From Mariniradius saccharolyticus AK6 (GTDB lineage Bacteria > Bacteroidota > Bacteroidia > Cytophagales > Cyclobacteriaceae), in the NCBI RefSeq assembly GCF_000330725.2, contig NZ_AMZY02000001.1, forward strand, positions 164,094 to 228,093: a DNA stretch of 64,000 nucleotides, in the 5' to 3' direction. Shown one piece after another: positions 17,154 to 27,641 of the stretch. Each line of letters starts with the position of its first letter. Position 1 is the first letter of the stretch. The notes under the pieces are model-generated. The model was not told where the DNA came from and did no database searches. It worked only from the letters and a program-made list of their open reading frames with translations. Both the position numbers and the translations under genes were made by a program.

Positions 17154-19787
17154 ATGTCGTTAGCAACTAAATATAACCCCGCAGAAGCCGAAGCCAAATG
17201 GTACGCCTATTGGATGGCCAATGGTTTTTTTTCATCCAAAGTTGATCCCGCAAAAGAACCCTATACCATCGTCATTCCCCCACCCAACGTGACGGGCGTC
17301 CTGCACATGGGCCATATGCTCAACAATACGATCCAAGACGTATTGATCAGAAAGGCCCGCATGCAAGGCAAAAACGCCTGCTGGGTACCCGGGACTGACC
17401 ACGCGTCCATCGCCACAGAAGCCAAGGTCGTTTCCATGCTCAAGGAAAGGGGAATCGATAAAAAATCGATCACCCGGGAGGAATTCCTCAAATATGCCTG
17501 GGAATGGAAGGAAAAGTACGGCGGCATTATCCTCGAGCAACTCAAAAAGCTCGGTGCATCCTGCGATTGGGATCGTACCAAGTTTACCATGGACCCCGAC
17601 CTCAGCGATGCGGTGATCTCGGTTTTCGTCGATCTGTACAACAAAGGAAAAATCTACCGCGGCGTCCGCATGGTCAATTGGGACCCGCAGGGCAAGACCG
17701 CCTTGTCGGATGACGAGGTAATCATGAAGGAGATTTCCTCCAAACTGTACTACATCCGCTACCAAATCGAAGGATCGGAGGCGGAATATTTGACCATCGC
17801 CACCACCCGGCCGGAAACCATCATGGCCGACGTGGCCATCTGCATCAATCCCAATGACCCGCGATTTGCCCATTTGAAGGGAAAAAAGGCCATCATTCCA
17901 TTGATCAACCGCGCAATCCCCATCATCGAGGACGAGTACGTGGACATGGAATTTGGTACCGGCTGCCTGAAAGTCACCCCGGCCCACGACGTCAACGACT
18001 ACGAATTGGGAATCAAACACAAACTCCCCGTTATCGACATCCTCAACGACGATGGCAAGCTCAACGAAAAAGCCCAAATCCTTGTCGGTGAGGACCGATT
18101 CATAGCGCGGAAAAAGATAGGCAAGCTGCTCGACGAAATCGGTCAGTTGGAAAAAATAGAAGACTACAAATCCAACGTGGGCCATTCAGAGCGGACAGAT
18201 GCGGTCATCGAACCGAAGCTTTCCCTGCAGTGGTTTTTGAAAATGGAGGAAATCACCAAGCCCGCATTGAGCGCGGTGATGGACGATGTCATCCAGTTGT
18301 ATCCACCCAAGTTCAAGAACATGTACAGGGCATGGATGGAAAATGTACGCGATTGGTGCATTTCCCGGCAACTCTGGTGGGGCCACCAAATCCCCGCTTT
18401 CTATCTGCCGAACGGAGAGTTTGTGGTGGCCAAAACCAAAGAAACAGCCCTGGAAATTGCCAATGCCAAGTTCGGTACCAATTTCACGATCGAAGAGCTC
18501 AAGCAGGACGAAGACGTGTTGGACACCTGGTTTTCGTCTTGGCTATGGCCGATATCGGTTTTCGATACAGAGGTGTTTTCGACCGGGAAGCCGAATGAAG
18601 ACTTGAAATACTACTATCCTACCAATGACCTGGTGACGGCCCCCGAAATCCTCTTTTTCTGGGTGGCGCGGATGATCATCGCAGGATACGAATACTTGGG
18701 TGAAAAGCCCTTCAAAAACGTTTACCTCACGGGAATCGTGCGCGACAAATTGGGCCGGAAAATGTCCAAGTCGCTGGGCAATTCTCCGGATCCATTGGAC
18801 CTGATCGCCAATTATGGAGCGGACGGCGTCAGGACGGGAATGCTCTTCTCCTCCCCTGCCGGCAATGACCTTCCTTTTGACGAAAAACTCGTCGAGCAAG
18901 GCCGGAACTTCGCCAACAAGATCTGGAATGCTTTCCGACTTGTAAAGGGCTGGGAAATCGACGAAAACGCTAGCGGTGATGCCAATACAGCATCGATCGA
19001 CTGGTTTGAAAACCGGTTCCAACAGGCGCTAGCCGAAATCGAGGACCATTTCGACAAGTTCAGGATTTCCGATGCGCTAATGGCCACCTATAAATTGGTA
19101 TGGGATGATTTCTGCTCTTGGTACTTGGAAATGATCAAACCAGCCTACCAACAGCCTATCGACAGGCCGACCTTGGACAAAACAATTGTGTTTTTCGAAG
19201 ATATCCTCAAAATCCTGCATCCCTTCATGCCTTTCCTCACCGAGGAACTCTGGCAGCAGATGAGGAAAAGGTCTACCGCGGAAGCCTTGATCATATCGTC
19301 TTGGCCAACTGCGAAATCCTTTGACGAAAAACCGATTGCCGAAGCCAGTCAGGTATTCGAGGTCGTGTCACAGGTCCGGAATACACGCAACGCGAAAGGC
19401 ATTTCCCCAAAGGAAAGCCTCAGCCTCGCCATCAATACCAAGCATCCTGGGTTGTACCAAAAATTCGAGGCAGTGCTGAAAAAACTGGCCAACCTTTCGG
19501 AACTCCAATTCGGGGAAAAGGTCGACAATGCGATCAGCTTTGTGGTCAAGTCAGACGAATGCTTTATCCCAATGGCGGCTGAAGTGGATGTTGAAAAAGA
19601 ACGCGAAAACTTGAGCAAGGAATTGGAATACACCAAAGGCTTTTTGGCAACGGTGATGAAAAAACTGGAAAACGAGCGCTTTGTAAGCTCGGCACCTGCT
19701 GCCGTGGTCGAAACAGAGCGCAAAAAACAAGCCGACGCCGAAGCCAAAATCAAGGCATTGGAAGAGTCCTTGGCGAAGCTATCCTAA
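17154..19787 (+). CDS. valS: Valyl-tRNA synthetase
   Basis: A class I synthetase of 877 residues that charges tRNA-Val and edits mischarged Thr. It shows [17 protein letters not shown] (HIGH-type site), the CP1 editing domain with [12 protein letters not shown], the [15 protein letters not shown] motif, [15 protein letters not shown] (KMSKS), an anticodon-binding domain and the C-terminal coiled coil. I set the start at ATG 17154 ([20 protein letters not shown]) because the upstream frame spans the accC terminator. It is probably a single-gene unit with its own terminator. Confidence 0.96.
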   Translation: MSLATKYNPAEAEAKWYAYWMANGFFSSKVDPAKEPYTIVIPPPNVTGVLHMGHMLNNTIQDVLIRKARMQGKNACWVPGTDHASIATEAKVVSMLKERGIDKKSITREEFLKYAWEWKEKYGGIILEQLKKLGASCDWDRTKFTMDPDLSDAVISVFVDLYNKGKIYRGVRMVNWDPQGKTALSDDEVIMKEISSKLYYIRYQIEGSEAEYLTIATTRPETIMADVAICINPNDPRFAHLKGKKAIIPLINRAIPIIEDEYVDMEFGTGCLKVTPAHDVNDYELGIKHKLPVIDILNDDGKLNEKAQILVGEDRFIARKKIGKLLDEIGQLEKIEDYKSNVGHSERTDAVIEPKLSLQWFLKMEEITKPALSAVMDDVIQLYPPKFKNMYRAWMENVRDWCISRQLWWGHQIPAFYLPNGEFVVAKTKETALEIANAKFGTNFTIEELKQDEDVLDTWFSSWLWPISVFDTEVFSTGKPNEDLKYYYPTNDLVTAPEILFFWVARMIIAGYEYLGEKPFKNVYLTGIVRDKLGRKMSKSLGNSPDPLDLIANYGADGVRTGMLFSSPAGNDLPFDEKLVEQGRNFANKIWNAFRLVKGWEIDENASGDANTASIDWFENRFQQALAEIEDHFDKFRISDALMATYKLVWDDFCSWYLEMIKPAYQQPIDRPTLDKTIVFFEDILKILHPFMPFLTEELWQQMRKRSTAEALIISSWPTAKSFDEKPIAEASQVFEVVSQVRNTRNAKGISPKESLSLAINTKHPGLYQKFEAVLKKLANLSELQFGEKVDNAISFVVKSDECFIPMAAEVDVEKERENLSKELEYTKGFLATVMKKLENERFVSSAPAAVVETERKKQADAEAKIKALEESLAKLS

Positions 19788-19814
19788 TTGCTATTTAGAA
19801 ATCAAAGAATTGGA

Positions 19815-19852
19815 AACCACCACTCAACAGGAAGTTGTGTGGTGGTTTTTTG
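19815..19852 (+). terminator. Intrinsic terminator after valS
   Basis: Stem AACCACCACTCAAC / GTTGTGTGGTGGTT with one mismatch, followed by a T-run. Confidence 0.82.
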
Positions 19853-19933
19853 TCTTTATTACCTTTTGTTAAAAAACAATAAATTAAGTTTAACCGTGTA
19901 AACATACATGTTACACTTTCATATCTTTTCGCC

Positions 19934-20983
19934 ATGAGACATTCTTTTAAACTCACCTTGATTTTTGTTGTCTTTTTGGGTTTTCAAGCCTGTGATCAGT
20001 CTGAGGAAAATACTCCTGATATCACCCAAGAGGAATTCCCCGACCTGAAGATTTTCCTGGACAGATTTGAAACGGAGGCGAAACGGAGAGGCTATAATTT
20101 CAATTTTTCGGGCTTGGATATTGCCTATGTCAATGAAATCCGGCTCTCAGATAACCGCACGTTCTGTGGAATTGGCTATACAAGACATCCGCAGACAGGT
20201 AAGAGAGCCGTACTTATCTCAAAATCCAAAAACTGTGATTGGGCAAATCGGTCGGATATTCAACGAGAAAATCTGTTTTTTCATGAAATGGGGCACGCAT
20301 TTCTGAATTTGGAACATGACGATGCATTGATGTGCGACGGAAAACCGCTTTCAATAATGACGAATGCGTTTAATCAGTTTTTTATCTACAAGGAAAATGA
20401 ACCTAATCTTCGGGAATACTATCTAGACGAGTTATTTGACAGATTGGCTGCCAACGAACAGTGCATTGATTTTGGACAAAATTTCAACCAAGATCCCGTT
20501 TTCTTCAAGAATGAACTACCTGACCCTATTTGGAGCTCTTCCAATGATGATGGGAATTACCAAATTACAAGGGGTGTTCATTCAAATACAAACACTCCGT
20601 ATTTGGAAATCACCTCGAGTGGAAACGGAAAAAATACAGGATACATCTACAGGCAGCTGGATATGCCCAATATCCCCGAAGGTGCCACGGTGATTTTGCG
20701 TACAAAAGTCAACGCGGAAAATTTGGAAGGACCCGGCGTAGCAATTGCTATGAGGGTTTACGATACAAGAATCGGCCCAACAGGAGCCTCTATTAATGAA
20801 TCCCATACGCTGACCACGGAACCTAACCCCGTGAATGGTAAATTGGAAAATCATGTGTTGGAATTACAGCTTCCGAATTTTACGAGAAAAACAATTTTCC
20901 TCATTCCGTTCGCCGTAATGATGCCCGGAACAAAAGGACAGGCATTTTTTGATGATTTTGAGATTTTGGTTGAGCCGAAGTAA
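19934..20983 (+). CDS. Putative zinc metalloprotease lipoprotein
   Basis: A 349-residue lipoprotein (lipobox ending GFQAC, Cys20). Residues 117-128 read HEMGHAFLNLEH, a zinc-site HExxH with a third His eleven residues after the first, followed by SIMTN (about 140-144), which resembles the Met-turn of metzincin peptidases. The third-His spacing is one longer than the classic HExxHxxGxxH. The C-terminal half (about 180-349, ending in FDDFEILVEPK) looks like a beta-sandwich carbohydrate-binding domain. I cannot name the family. It carries its own terminator. Protease activity is inference. Confidence 0.7.
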   Translation: MRHSFKLTLIFVVFLGFQACDQSEENTPDITQEEFPDLKIFLDRFETEAKRRGYNFNFSGLDIAYVNEIRLSDNRTFCGIGYTRHPQTGKRAVLISKSKNCDWANRSDIQRENLFFHEMGHAFLNLEHDDALMCDGKPLSIMTNAFNQFFIYKENEPNLREYYLDELFDRLAANEQCIDFGQNFNQDPVFFKNELPDPIWSSSNDDGNYQITRGVHSNTNTPYLEITSSGNGKNTGYIYRQLDMPNIPEGATVILRTKVNAENLEGPGVAIAMRVYDTRIGPTGASINESHTLTTEPNPVNGKLENHVLELQLPNFTRKTIFLIPFAVMMPGTKGQAFFDDFEILVEPK

Positions 20984-21075
20984 ATAATCAGGTGAATTGA
21001 AAGTATACTAAAGTAGAAAAATTGATAGGCTAGAAGCTTGGGAATACACTGTTCACCATCTATTGCTCGTTAATG

Positions 21076-21107
21076 GACCCTTTTGGAAAAGGGTCGTTCT
21101 ATTTTTT
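21076..21107 (+). terminator. Intrinsic terminator after the metalloprotease-like gene
   Basis: A perfect stem GACCCTTTT / AAAAGGGTC with a 2-nt loop, then GTTCTATTTTTT. Confidence 0.8.
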
Positions 21108-21281
21108 AATTCCTTTTTCCCTAAAAACTAAAAATAGCCCACACAAGCTATTGACTTGAATCGCGATTTTTACAATCTTAGGCATCACACACAAGAGATT
21201 CTTTTACAGCTGATCACCTACTTGGCGCAAGAGCATTTTTTTGTGAAACCAAAATCTTCATTTATTCCATTTCCAAATCCT

Positions 21282-21893
21282 ATGACAAGAGAAGAACAAT
21301 TGCAATTTTGCCGGCAATGTCAAAACAGACGCTTTGATGCCGAACATGGACTAGTCTGTGCCCTCACCGGGGAAGTCGCTGCTTTCGAGATCGAATGCCC
21401 TGATTTCTCCGAAGACGGAAACGTCAAACTACAGGAGGCAAATGGACGTTTTTTAGCTCCTTTATCCGAACTGCGGGGTGAACAAAATCTGCCTCTAGGC
21501 CTTTCGGCAGGTATCATTGCCGGATCCTTGGGCGCCATCCTGTGGGGAGTAATTACCGTAGCGACCGGCTTCCAAATCGGGTACATGGCCCTAGCCATTG
21601 GCTTCGGCGTGGGACTCGCAATTCGGCAGATGGGGAAAGGAATCGACCAAATATTCGGTATCAGTGGCGCTATCGTTGCATTGTCGAGCTGCTTATTGGG
21701 GAATTTTCTCAGCGTGATCGGCTTTCTCGCCAATCAAGAAAACTTAGGATACATCGAGACACTTTTCCTGTTCGACTATTCCTACCTGCCTGAGGTCATG
21801 ATGGAGACCTTCAGTGGAATCGATCTCGTTTTCTACGCCATCGCCGTGATCCAGGGCTATAAATTCTCCTTCCGGAAACTTGGGGAAGAATAG
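21282..21893 (+). CDS. Membrane protein with N-terminal cysteine motif
   Basis: A 203-residue protein. The first about 45 residues contain four cysteines arranged FCRQCQNRRF ... LVCALTG ... IECPDF, plausibly a small zinc or iron ribbon in the cytoplasm. They are followed by three to four transmembrane helices (about 68-195), including GLSAGIIAGSLGAILWGVI. I chose ATG 21282 over a TTG at 21156 because the Cys domain starts there. The family is not recognised by name; similar Cys-domain/membrane proteins occur widely in Bacteroidota. The gene is monocistronic. Confidence 0.65.
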   Translation: MTREEQLQFCRQCQNRRFDAEHGLVCALTGEVAAFEIECPDFSEDGNVKLQEANGRFLAPLSELRGEQNLPLGLSAGIIAGSLGAILWGVITVATGFQIGYMALAIGFGVGLAIRQMGKGIDQIFGISGAIVALSSCLLGNFLSVIGFLANQENLGYIETLFLFDYSYLPEVMMETFSGIDLVFYAIAVIQGYKFSFRKLGEE

Positions 21894-22157
21894 GAAGTAA
21901 ACTTTGCAAACCTTCATCCTTTGGATCGAATCCAAGGGGTGATTTTAATACTCAGGAAAAGACTCCTCCTTAACAGATCATTTGGGTGTTCTCGCCAAAA
22001 ATCACACTATTGATTCCGATTGTGTGTTTTTTTCACGTTTTCCGAACCCATTGTGTGAATGGGAATGATGGTCAAGTAATTGATCAGAAAAATTCAATTG
22101 CTTTTTCCTCCCTCAGCCCCTATCTTCCAACATCATTAAGTCAATAAAATTTTACCC

Positions 22158-23621
22158 ATGAAACCATCCAAAAAGACTACAGAACAGTCACGACGGGATT
22201 TTATCAAGAACGCGGCGATTGCCTCCTCGATTTTTATCGTCCCAAGACATGTTCTGGGCGGTGTCGGCTTCACTGCCCCATCTGACCAACTCAATCTCGC
22301 GGCCATCGGCGCCGGAGGCAAGGGAATTTCCGATATCAAAAACGCCTCCGTCAACGGCAGGGAGCGGGTGGTCGCCCTCTGTGACGTGGACTTCTCGGGC
22401 TCCGCCAAGCAGTCCATCGCCAATTTCCCCAATGCCAAGCTCTATGCCGACTACCGGGAAATGCTCGACAAGGAAAAGGATATCGATGCGGTGACCATCT
22501 CGACGCCGGACCACGTGCATGGCCCCGCTGCCAAATACGCCATGGAACGCGGCAAACATGTCTATGTACAGAAACCACTCACGCACAATATCCGTGAGGC
22601 CCGTCTGCTGACCGAACTCGCTCGGGAAAAGAAAGTCGTCACCCAAATGGGCAACCAAGGTGCATCCAATCCACTGCTCGGCATGGTCCAAAAATGGGTG
22701 GATTCGGGCAAATTGGGCAAAATCGCTGAAGTGAAAATATGGACCAACCGTCCCGTATGGCCTCAGGGATTTGCCTTTCCCCAACCTGACCCAAGCAAAA
22801 AACCAAATGACCTGAATTGGGACCTATGGCTTGGCCCATCGGCTGAGATTCCCTACACACCCAATCTCCATCCCTTCAACTGGCGGGGATGGTGGGATTA
22901 CGGCACGGGTGCGCTTGGTGATGTCGGCTGCCACTTGATTGATATTCCCTTTAGGACTTTGGGACTGCACTACCCCTTGGATGCAGAATGCAGCGTAGGG
23001 ACCGTATTCACCAAAATGTGGACCCCTGACTACAATCCCGAAGGCTGCCCTGCTTCGTCTTTCATCACGATCAACTTTGCGGCGACAGCCAAGAGCAAAT
23101 CCCCCATCCAAATGACCTGGAGCGATGGGGGCATAAGGCCGTCGCGGCCATCAATTATTCCTGCCGATATGGACATGGGCGGCGCAAATTCCGCCAATGG
23201 AGTCCTCATCATCGGAGAAAACGGCGTGATTTCGACAAATATCAACGACAGCTCGCCGCTGATGCCGAAGCTGTTCCTCAATGACGGCACCACCGAATTC
23301 GGTCCAGAAAAAACCGACAACCCAGAGCCAGAGTACGGCCACCAACGCAAGTGGGTGGATGCCTGCAAAGCCGGATTTGGAAGCGCGGAACACAAGGCGC
23401 TTACTTCTTCCTTCGACTATGCGGGTCCAATGACAGAAACCGTCCTTATGGGCAACCTGGCCATCAGAAGCTACATGCTCCGCAGACAAAATGCACAGGG
23501 GCAAATGGAGTTTTACGGCCGTAGGAAACTGCTGTGGGATGGCAACAACATGCGCATCACCAACTTTGAGGACGCCAATCAGTTTGTCGGCCGGGAATAC
23601 AGAAAGGGATTTGAAGTCTGA
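22158..23621 (+). CDS. Gfo/Idh/MocA family oxidoreductase, Tat-exported
   Basis: A 487-residue NAD(P)-type dehydrogenase fold with a twin-arginine signal (SRRDFIKNAA, Arg12-Arg13, then a hydrophobic stretch), implying export of the folded, cofactor-loaded enzyme. The Rossmann domain has NLAAIGAGGKG, and the substrate domain has PDHVHGPAAKYAMERGKHVYVQKP with the EKP-like Lys replaced by QKP, as is usual in this Bacteroidota subgroup. Family members act on sugars and cyclitols; the substrate here is unknown. It is followed by a ureohydrolase gene 22 bp downstream, which may be co-transcribed without a shared pathway. Confidence 0.88.
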   Translation: MKPSKKTTEQSRRDFIKNAAIASSIFIVPRHVLGGVGFTAPSDQLNLAAIGAGGKGISDIKNASVNGRERVVALCDVDFSGSAKQSIANFPNAKLYADYREMLDKEKDIDAVTISTPDHVHGPAAKYAMERGKHVYVQKPLTHNIREARLLTELAREKKVVTQMGNQGASNPLLGMVQKWVDSGKLGKIAEVKIWTNRPVWPQGFAFPQPDPSKKPNDLNWDLWLGPSAEIPYTPNLHPFNWRGWWDYGTGALGDVGCHLIDIPFRTLGLHYPLDAECSVGTVFTKMWTPDYNPEGCPASSFITINFAATAKSKSPIQMTWSDGGIRPSRPSIIPADMDMGGANSANGVLIIGENGVISTNINDSSPLMPKLFLNDGTTEFGPEKTDNPEPEYGHQRKWVDACKAGFGSAEHKALTSSFDYAGPMTETVLMGNLAIRSYMLRRQNAQGQMEFYGRRKLLWDGNNMRITNFEDANQFVGREYRKGFEV

Positions 23622-23643
23622 TTTTCCCTGAAATCCGATCCAA

Positions 23644-24612
23644 ATGCCCAGCCACGAGCCTGTTTCCCAAAGTCTATGGGCCGGAAGGTCCGCTGAGACT
23701 ATCCAATATTGGCACCAAGCAGTGAAATGCCAAAAGCCGTCGGATAAGCCCCATGGTACAGGCAAAAGCATATCCATCTTGGGCTATCCCGTGGATGCGG
23801 GCGTGCGGCGCAATTCAGGACGACCTGGCAGTGCCAATGGCCCCGACGCGATTCGGAAAATGATGGCAGGAATGGGATTTCATTTGGACAACAGGATTCC
23901 CGTTTACGACTTTGGCAACATTGGCACGGTCGGGGACGATCTGGAGGAAACACAAATTTGGGTGAAGGAATGGGTACTGGAAAGACTCCAATCCCATTCC
24001 TTTCCCCTCCTATTGGGTGGTGGGCATGATTTGGCCTATGCCCATGGGCAGGCCACGATGCAATATTGTCTCAGCAAAGGAGAAAAACTAGGCATCATCA
24101 ATTTGGATGCGCATTTTGACCTGCGGCCCCTGCTTTTGGGAAAAGGACATTCGGGCTCTCCATTTTTTCAACTATCTGAAGAATACCCAAAGGACTTCCA
24201 CTATCTCTGCCTCGGTATCCAAAGGGCAGGAAATCCACCACAATTGTTCAAAACGGCAAAAGCCCTCAAAGTCCAATGGATTGAGATGCAGGATTTTTCG
24301 ATCAGTAACTGGGACTACATCAGAGAAGCCTTGGACCATTTTTGCAGCGATGTCAATAAAATCTACCTGAGTATCGATTTGGACGGTTTTTCATCGGCTT
24401 TTGCACCGGGAGTGAGTGCACCTTCCCCGATGGGTTTTTCGCCGGAACTCGCCTCCAAAGTCCTCAATTGGATCGCTGATTCCGGCAAACTGCTTTGCAT
24501 GGACGTAGTGGAATTGAATCCACAGTTTGACCAAGACAATGCCACGGCGAGGTTGGCTGCAAGATGTAGTGAGCAGGTTTTGGATCGACTTTTTGGCCAT
24601 CAAAAAGACTGA
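23644..24612 (+). CDS. hutG: Formimidoylglutamase-like ureohydrolase
   Basis: A 322-residue arginase-fold enzyme. The dimanganese ligands are visible: GGGHD (His128), NLDAHFD (Asp155, His157, Asp159) and SIDLDGF (Asp245, Asp247). The overall pattern (GYPVDAGVRRNSGRPGSANGP, and a late ELNPQFDQDNATARLAA) fits formimidoylglutamase, which splits N-formimino-L-glutamate in histidine degradation, better than arginase or agmatinase. No other hut gene is adjacent, so the assignment rests on sequence alone. The ATG at 23644 yields a slightly long N-terminus; a later start is possible. Confidence 0.8.
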   Translation: MPSHEPVSQSLWAGRSAETIQYWHQAVKCQKPSDKPHGTGKSISILGYPVDAGVRRNSGRPGSANGPDAIRKMMAGMGFHLDNRIPVYDFGNIGTVGDDLEETQIWVKEWVLERLQSHSFPLLLGGGHDLAYAHGQATMQYCLSKGEKLGIINLDAHFDLRPLLLGKGHSGSPFFQLSEEYPKDFHYLCLGIQRAGNPPQLFKTAKALKVQWIEMQDFSISNWDYIREALDHFCSDVNKIYLSIDLDGFSSAFAPGVSAPSPMGFSPELASKVLNWIADSGKLLCMDVVELNPQFDQDNATARLAARCSEQVLDRLFGHQKD

Positions 24613-24727
24613 TTTTTCTTGACCACAATCACCTGAAAATGTGATCATTGTCACGGTATTTTGGATTATTTTTTTGGAATTTTCACTTGTTAAAAAAATC
24701 CAATAACACATCTAAACTACTCTAACC

Positions 24728-25174
24728 ATGGGCTCTATAACTAAACGTGACAGAAGTTTTTGGCCAAAGGTGGTTCAAGACTTCTTCGGAACCGAAAACC
24801 CCTTCGACTGGGATGAAAAAAACTGGTTCCCCGCAAAATCCTTTGAAGTTCCTTCCTGCAACGTGATTGAAAACGAGAAGGAATTCAAATTGGAAATGTC
24901 CGCTCCCGGCTTTGAGAAAAAAGACTTCAAAGTCGAGGTCAGCGATGGTATCCTCCACATCAGTGCCGAAAAGGAAAACAAGGTGGAGGAAGAAAAGGAA
25001 AACTACCGCAAGAAAGAATTCTCCTACTCTAGCATCAGGAGGTCCTTCAGTCTCCCAGAGTATGTGAAGGATGATGGCATTGACGCCAAGTACGAAAATG
25101 GTATTCTCCACGTGGTGGTCCCAAAAAAATCCGTTGAAAGCACAAAGCCCAAAAAGGCAATTACCGTAGGTTAG
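24728..25174 (+). CDS. Small heat-shock protein, Hsp20/alpha-crystallin
   Basis: A 148-residue ATP-independent holdase chaperone. The alpha-crystallin domain spans about residues 38-140 (FKLEMSAPGFEKKDFKVEV ... DAKYENGILHVVVPK), with the conserved A-x-x-x-N-G-I-L signature. The C-terminal tail is short. It is a single gene with a strong terminator. Confidence 0.93.
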   Translation: MGSITKRDRSFWPKVVQDFFGTENPFDWDEKNWFPAKSFEVPSCNVIENEKEFKLEMSAPGFEKKDFKVEVSDGILHISAEKENKVEEEKENYRKKEFSYSSIRRSFSLPEYVKDDGIDAKYENGILHVVVPKKSVESTKPKKAITVG

Positions 25175-25193
25175 TTGTTGTTTTCAGTAGGCG

Positions 25194-25223
25194 AAGCCCC
25201 GGTCTAATTGGCCGGGGCTTTTT
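25194..25223 (+). terminator. Intrinsic terminator after hsp20
   Basis: A perfect 9-bp stem AAGCCCCGG / CCGGGGCTT with a T-run. Confidence 0.88.
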
Positions 25224-25310
25224 GTTGCTACCAGATGGAAATTAAAAAAACGCAGGGTCAAATTTGGATAATTTGACTTATTTTGAAACTCAGTTTCGAC
25301 ATCCAGCACC

Positions 25311-25970
25311 ATGAGAAAAATTTGCCGCGTGATCGCCTGGACGGTATTATGGGTCCTGCCTACCTTGGCCAACGCCCAAACCTTCCGCATTTTTGAGAAA
25401 CCGATCATTTTCGATGAGGAGCGGGAAAAATTATCGCTGGAGTACCTCGAGAAAAGACACGGAATCCTGCAGGAAAACGCCACCATCCAACCCAAAATGG
25501 TCGTCGTCCACTGGACAGCAATCAATACCTTGGAAACGACCTTTGATGTATTCAATCCCGTGCATCTTGCAGGCAGGCCGGAATTGACGGCAGCAAGTAG
25601 GCTGAACGTATCCGCACATTTCCTCGTCGATCGGGATGGGACGATTTTCAGACTGTTGCCGGACACCACTTTTGGAAGACATACCATCGGGCTGAATTAT
25701 ATGGCCATCGGCATCGAAAACATCGGCGGTCCGGATGCGCCCCTGACCAAGGCACAGGTCAAGGCGAACGCGGAACTCATCCGCTACCTCCACAGGAAAC
25801 ACAAACTCGAATACGTCATCGGCCATCATGAATACTATGCCTTCCAAGGCACACCCCTTTGGAAGGAAACCGACCCCAACTACATCACCCAAAAACAAGA
25901 CCCCGGTGACAAGTTCATGAAACGGCTGCGAAAAAAGCTATCCGACCTTTCCTTCAAAAGTACCCCCTAA
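25311..25970 (+). CDS. N-acetylmuramoyl-L-alanine amidase (Amidase_2)
   Basis: A 219-residue exported zinc amidase that cuts the bond between MurNAc and the stem peptide. It has a signal peptide (MRKICRVIAWTVLWVLPTLA) ending at about residue 22, then the amidase_2/PGRP fold. The zinc ligands are plausibly His67 in VVVHWT, a His of GHHEY (172-173) and Asp200 in DPGD, with Glu136 in GIEN nearby. It is the first gene of a four-gene operon (12 bp to the next gene) with GHL10, GNAT and AmpG-like genes, pointing to murein turnover rather than phage lysis. Confidence 0.88.
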   Translation: MRKICRVIAWTVLWVLPTLANAQTFRIFEKPIIFDEEREKLSLEYLEKRHGILQENATIQPKMVVVHWTAINTLETTFDVFNPVHLAGRPELTAASRLNVSAHFLVDRDGTIFRLLPDTTFGRHTIGLNYMAIGIENIGGPDAPLTKAQVKANAELIRYLHRKHKLEYVIGHHEYYAFQGTPLWKETDPNYITQKQDPGDKFMKRLRKKLSDLSFKSTP

Positions 25971-25982
25971 TCCATTTTCTAG

Positions 25983-27629
25983 ATGATATTCTTTTCAAAA
26001 CCAAAGATTTCCACATTTAGCTTCTTATTGATCTTCTCCTTGGTGGTGTTTTCCTGCAAAACCGCCAAGGTCCCCGCCCCCGTCAGTCCACCAAATACAC
26101 AAAAACCATCCCCCAAACCGGAGCCCGAAAAGCCAAAACCCCAGCCAAGGGAATTCTACACCGCTTTGGATGTGGAAGTCGCCCCTGCCCCAAGGGAATT
26201 CAGGGGCGTGTGGATCGCTACGGTCGCCAATATCGATTGGCCGAGCTCGGGCACCTTGCCTTATGCACGCCAAAAAGAGGAATTCATCAGCCTGTTGGAT
26301 TATTACAAATCCCTCAACTTCAACGCCGTCATCGTCCAAATCCGGACCTCCGGAGACGCATTTTATCCTTCCCGCTTTGCTCCCTGGTCGCGGTACCTGA
26401 CAGGCAAGGAAGGCCAAAAGCCCGACACGACCGAGGACCCGCTTTCTTGGATGATTTTGGAGGCACACCGCCGGGGGATGGAATTCCACGCATGGCTCAA
26501 TCCCTACCGCGCGACGATGAATTTGGACAAAGACCTGCTGAGTCCACAGCATGATTTTTTCCGCCACAAAGACTGGATGGTCAAGTACGACACCAAGTAC
26601 TATTACAATCCGGGCCTTCCCGAAGTACGCGCCCATCTCGTGCAGATTATCCAGGAAGTGGTCAAAAACTACAACATCGACGCGATCCACTTTGACGACT
26701 ATTTCTATCCTTACAAAGTCCCCAACCTGGAGTTTGACGACAAGGCGGCATTTCGGAAATACGGCAAGCCGGGGCAGAAAATCGACGATTGGCGCAGGCA
26801 AAATGTCAATATGCTCGTGCAGGAGGTCAATACCACCATCAAGGCCGAAAAGCCGTGGGTACAGTTTGGCATCAGCCCCTTTGGCGTGTGGCGCAACAAG
26901 GAAAAAGACCCCACCGGCTCGAATACCCGTGCCGGTCAGACCAATTTCGACGATCTGTATGCCGATGTGCTGACTTGGATGAAAAACGGCTGGATCGACT
27001 ACCTCATCCCACAACTCTACTGGAGTATGGATTACAACTTGGCTTCGCACCGGATATTGGTGGATTGGTGGTCCAAAAACCACTACAATACCAAGATCTA
27101 CATTGGCAACGGCCCTTATAAAATCCGCGACAATGCCGACCAAGCCTGGAACAATCCGATGGAAATCCCAACACAGGTTGGTCTTTCCAAAATCACGCCC
27201 AATATCTCAGGAAATGCCTTTTTCAGCGCCAAGTCCATGTATGTCAAAAACCGCGACGTGGCTGAACTCCTCCACCAAAACCATTACCAAGGGCCCGTTT
27301 TGCCTCCTTTGATTTCCAAAGAAACTGCCAACACCCCTGCATTTTCAGCACCGCAACTCCTACCGCATGGTGATGGGTTTGCATTTGTGTTTGGGCAAAG
27401 CATCGCACCGGACTATCGATTTGCGCTTGTGCAGACCGCACCAACCTTGGCCGACTTGCAAAAACGGAGCGGGAAAGCTACATTCCAGAAGGTTTACCTG
27501 GACGACAGCAACCGCCAACTCATTCCCGTGCTGAGTCCTTTCAACCAGAAATTTGTCGCCATCAGTTTCTTGGATATCTATGGCAAGGAATCCAAACCGA
27601 TGGTTTTTGAAATCCACAGCAAACCCTAA
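25983..27629 (+). CDS. GHL10/DUF187 family glycosidase lipoprotein (DigH-like)
   Basis: A 548-residue lipoprotein (VVFSC, Cys25) with a Pro/Lys linker (about 30-55). The TIM-barrel of the GHL10 family spans about 60-370: EFRGVWIATVANIDWPSSG, FHAWLNPYRA, DAIHFDDYFYPY with the acidic catalytic candidates, and QLYWSMDYNLASHR. A fibronectin-like C-terminal domain follows (about 450-548). The E. coli relative DigH (YddW) cleaves peptide-free peptidoglycan strands, which fits the upstream amidase that would create such strands. The substrate is inferred from homology and context. Confidence 0.85.
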   Translation: MIFFSKPKISTFSFLLIFSLVVFSCKTAKVPAPVSPPNTQKPSPKPEPEKPKPQPREFYTALDVEVAPAPREFRGVWIATVANIDWPSSGTLPYARQKEEFISLLDYYKSLNFNAVIVQIRTSGDAFYPSRFAPWSRYLTGKEGQKPDTTEDPLSWMILEAHRRGMEFHAWLNPYRATMNLDKDLLSPQHDFFRHKDWMVKYDTKYYYNPGLPEVRAHLVQIIQEVVKNYNIDAIHFDDYFYPYKVPNLEFDDKAAFRKYGKPGQKIDDWRRQNVNMLVQEVNTTIKAEKPWVQFGISPFGVWRNKEKDPTGSNTRAGQTNFDDLYADVLTWMKNGWIDYLIPQLYWSMDYNLASHRILVDWWSKNHYNTKIYIGNGPYKIRDNADQAWNNPMEIPTQVGLSKITPNISGNAFFSAKSMYVKNRDVAELLHQNHYQGPVLPPLISKETANTPAFSAPQLLPHGDGFAFVFGQSIAPDYRFALVQTAPTLADLQKRSGKATFQKVYLDDSNRQLIPVLSPFNQKFVAISFLDIYGKESKPMVFEIHSKP

Positions 27630-27641
27630 CCTTTTGTTGCG

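Noticed and set aside
17232..18185. 317-aa antisense frame across valS
   Set aside because: Shadow frame; the valS reading has every synthetase motif.
22000..22040. Terminator before the Gfo/Idh/MocA gene
   Set aside because: The CACAC/GTGTG match with a T-run is too short and the loop too long to claim.
26025..27143. 372-aa antisense frame across the GHL10 gene
   Set aside because: Shadow of the real gene; repetitive His/Val/Asp composition and no recognisable domain.
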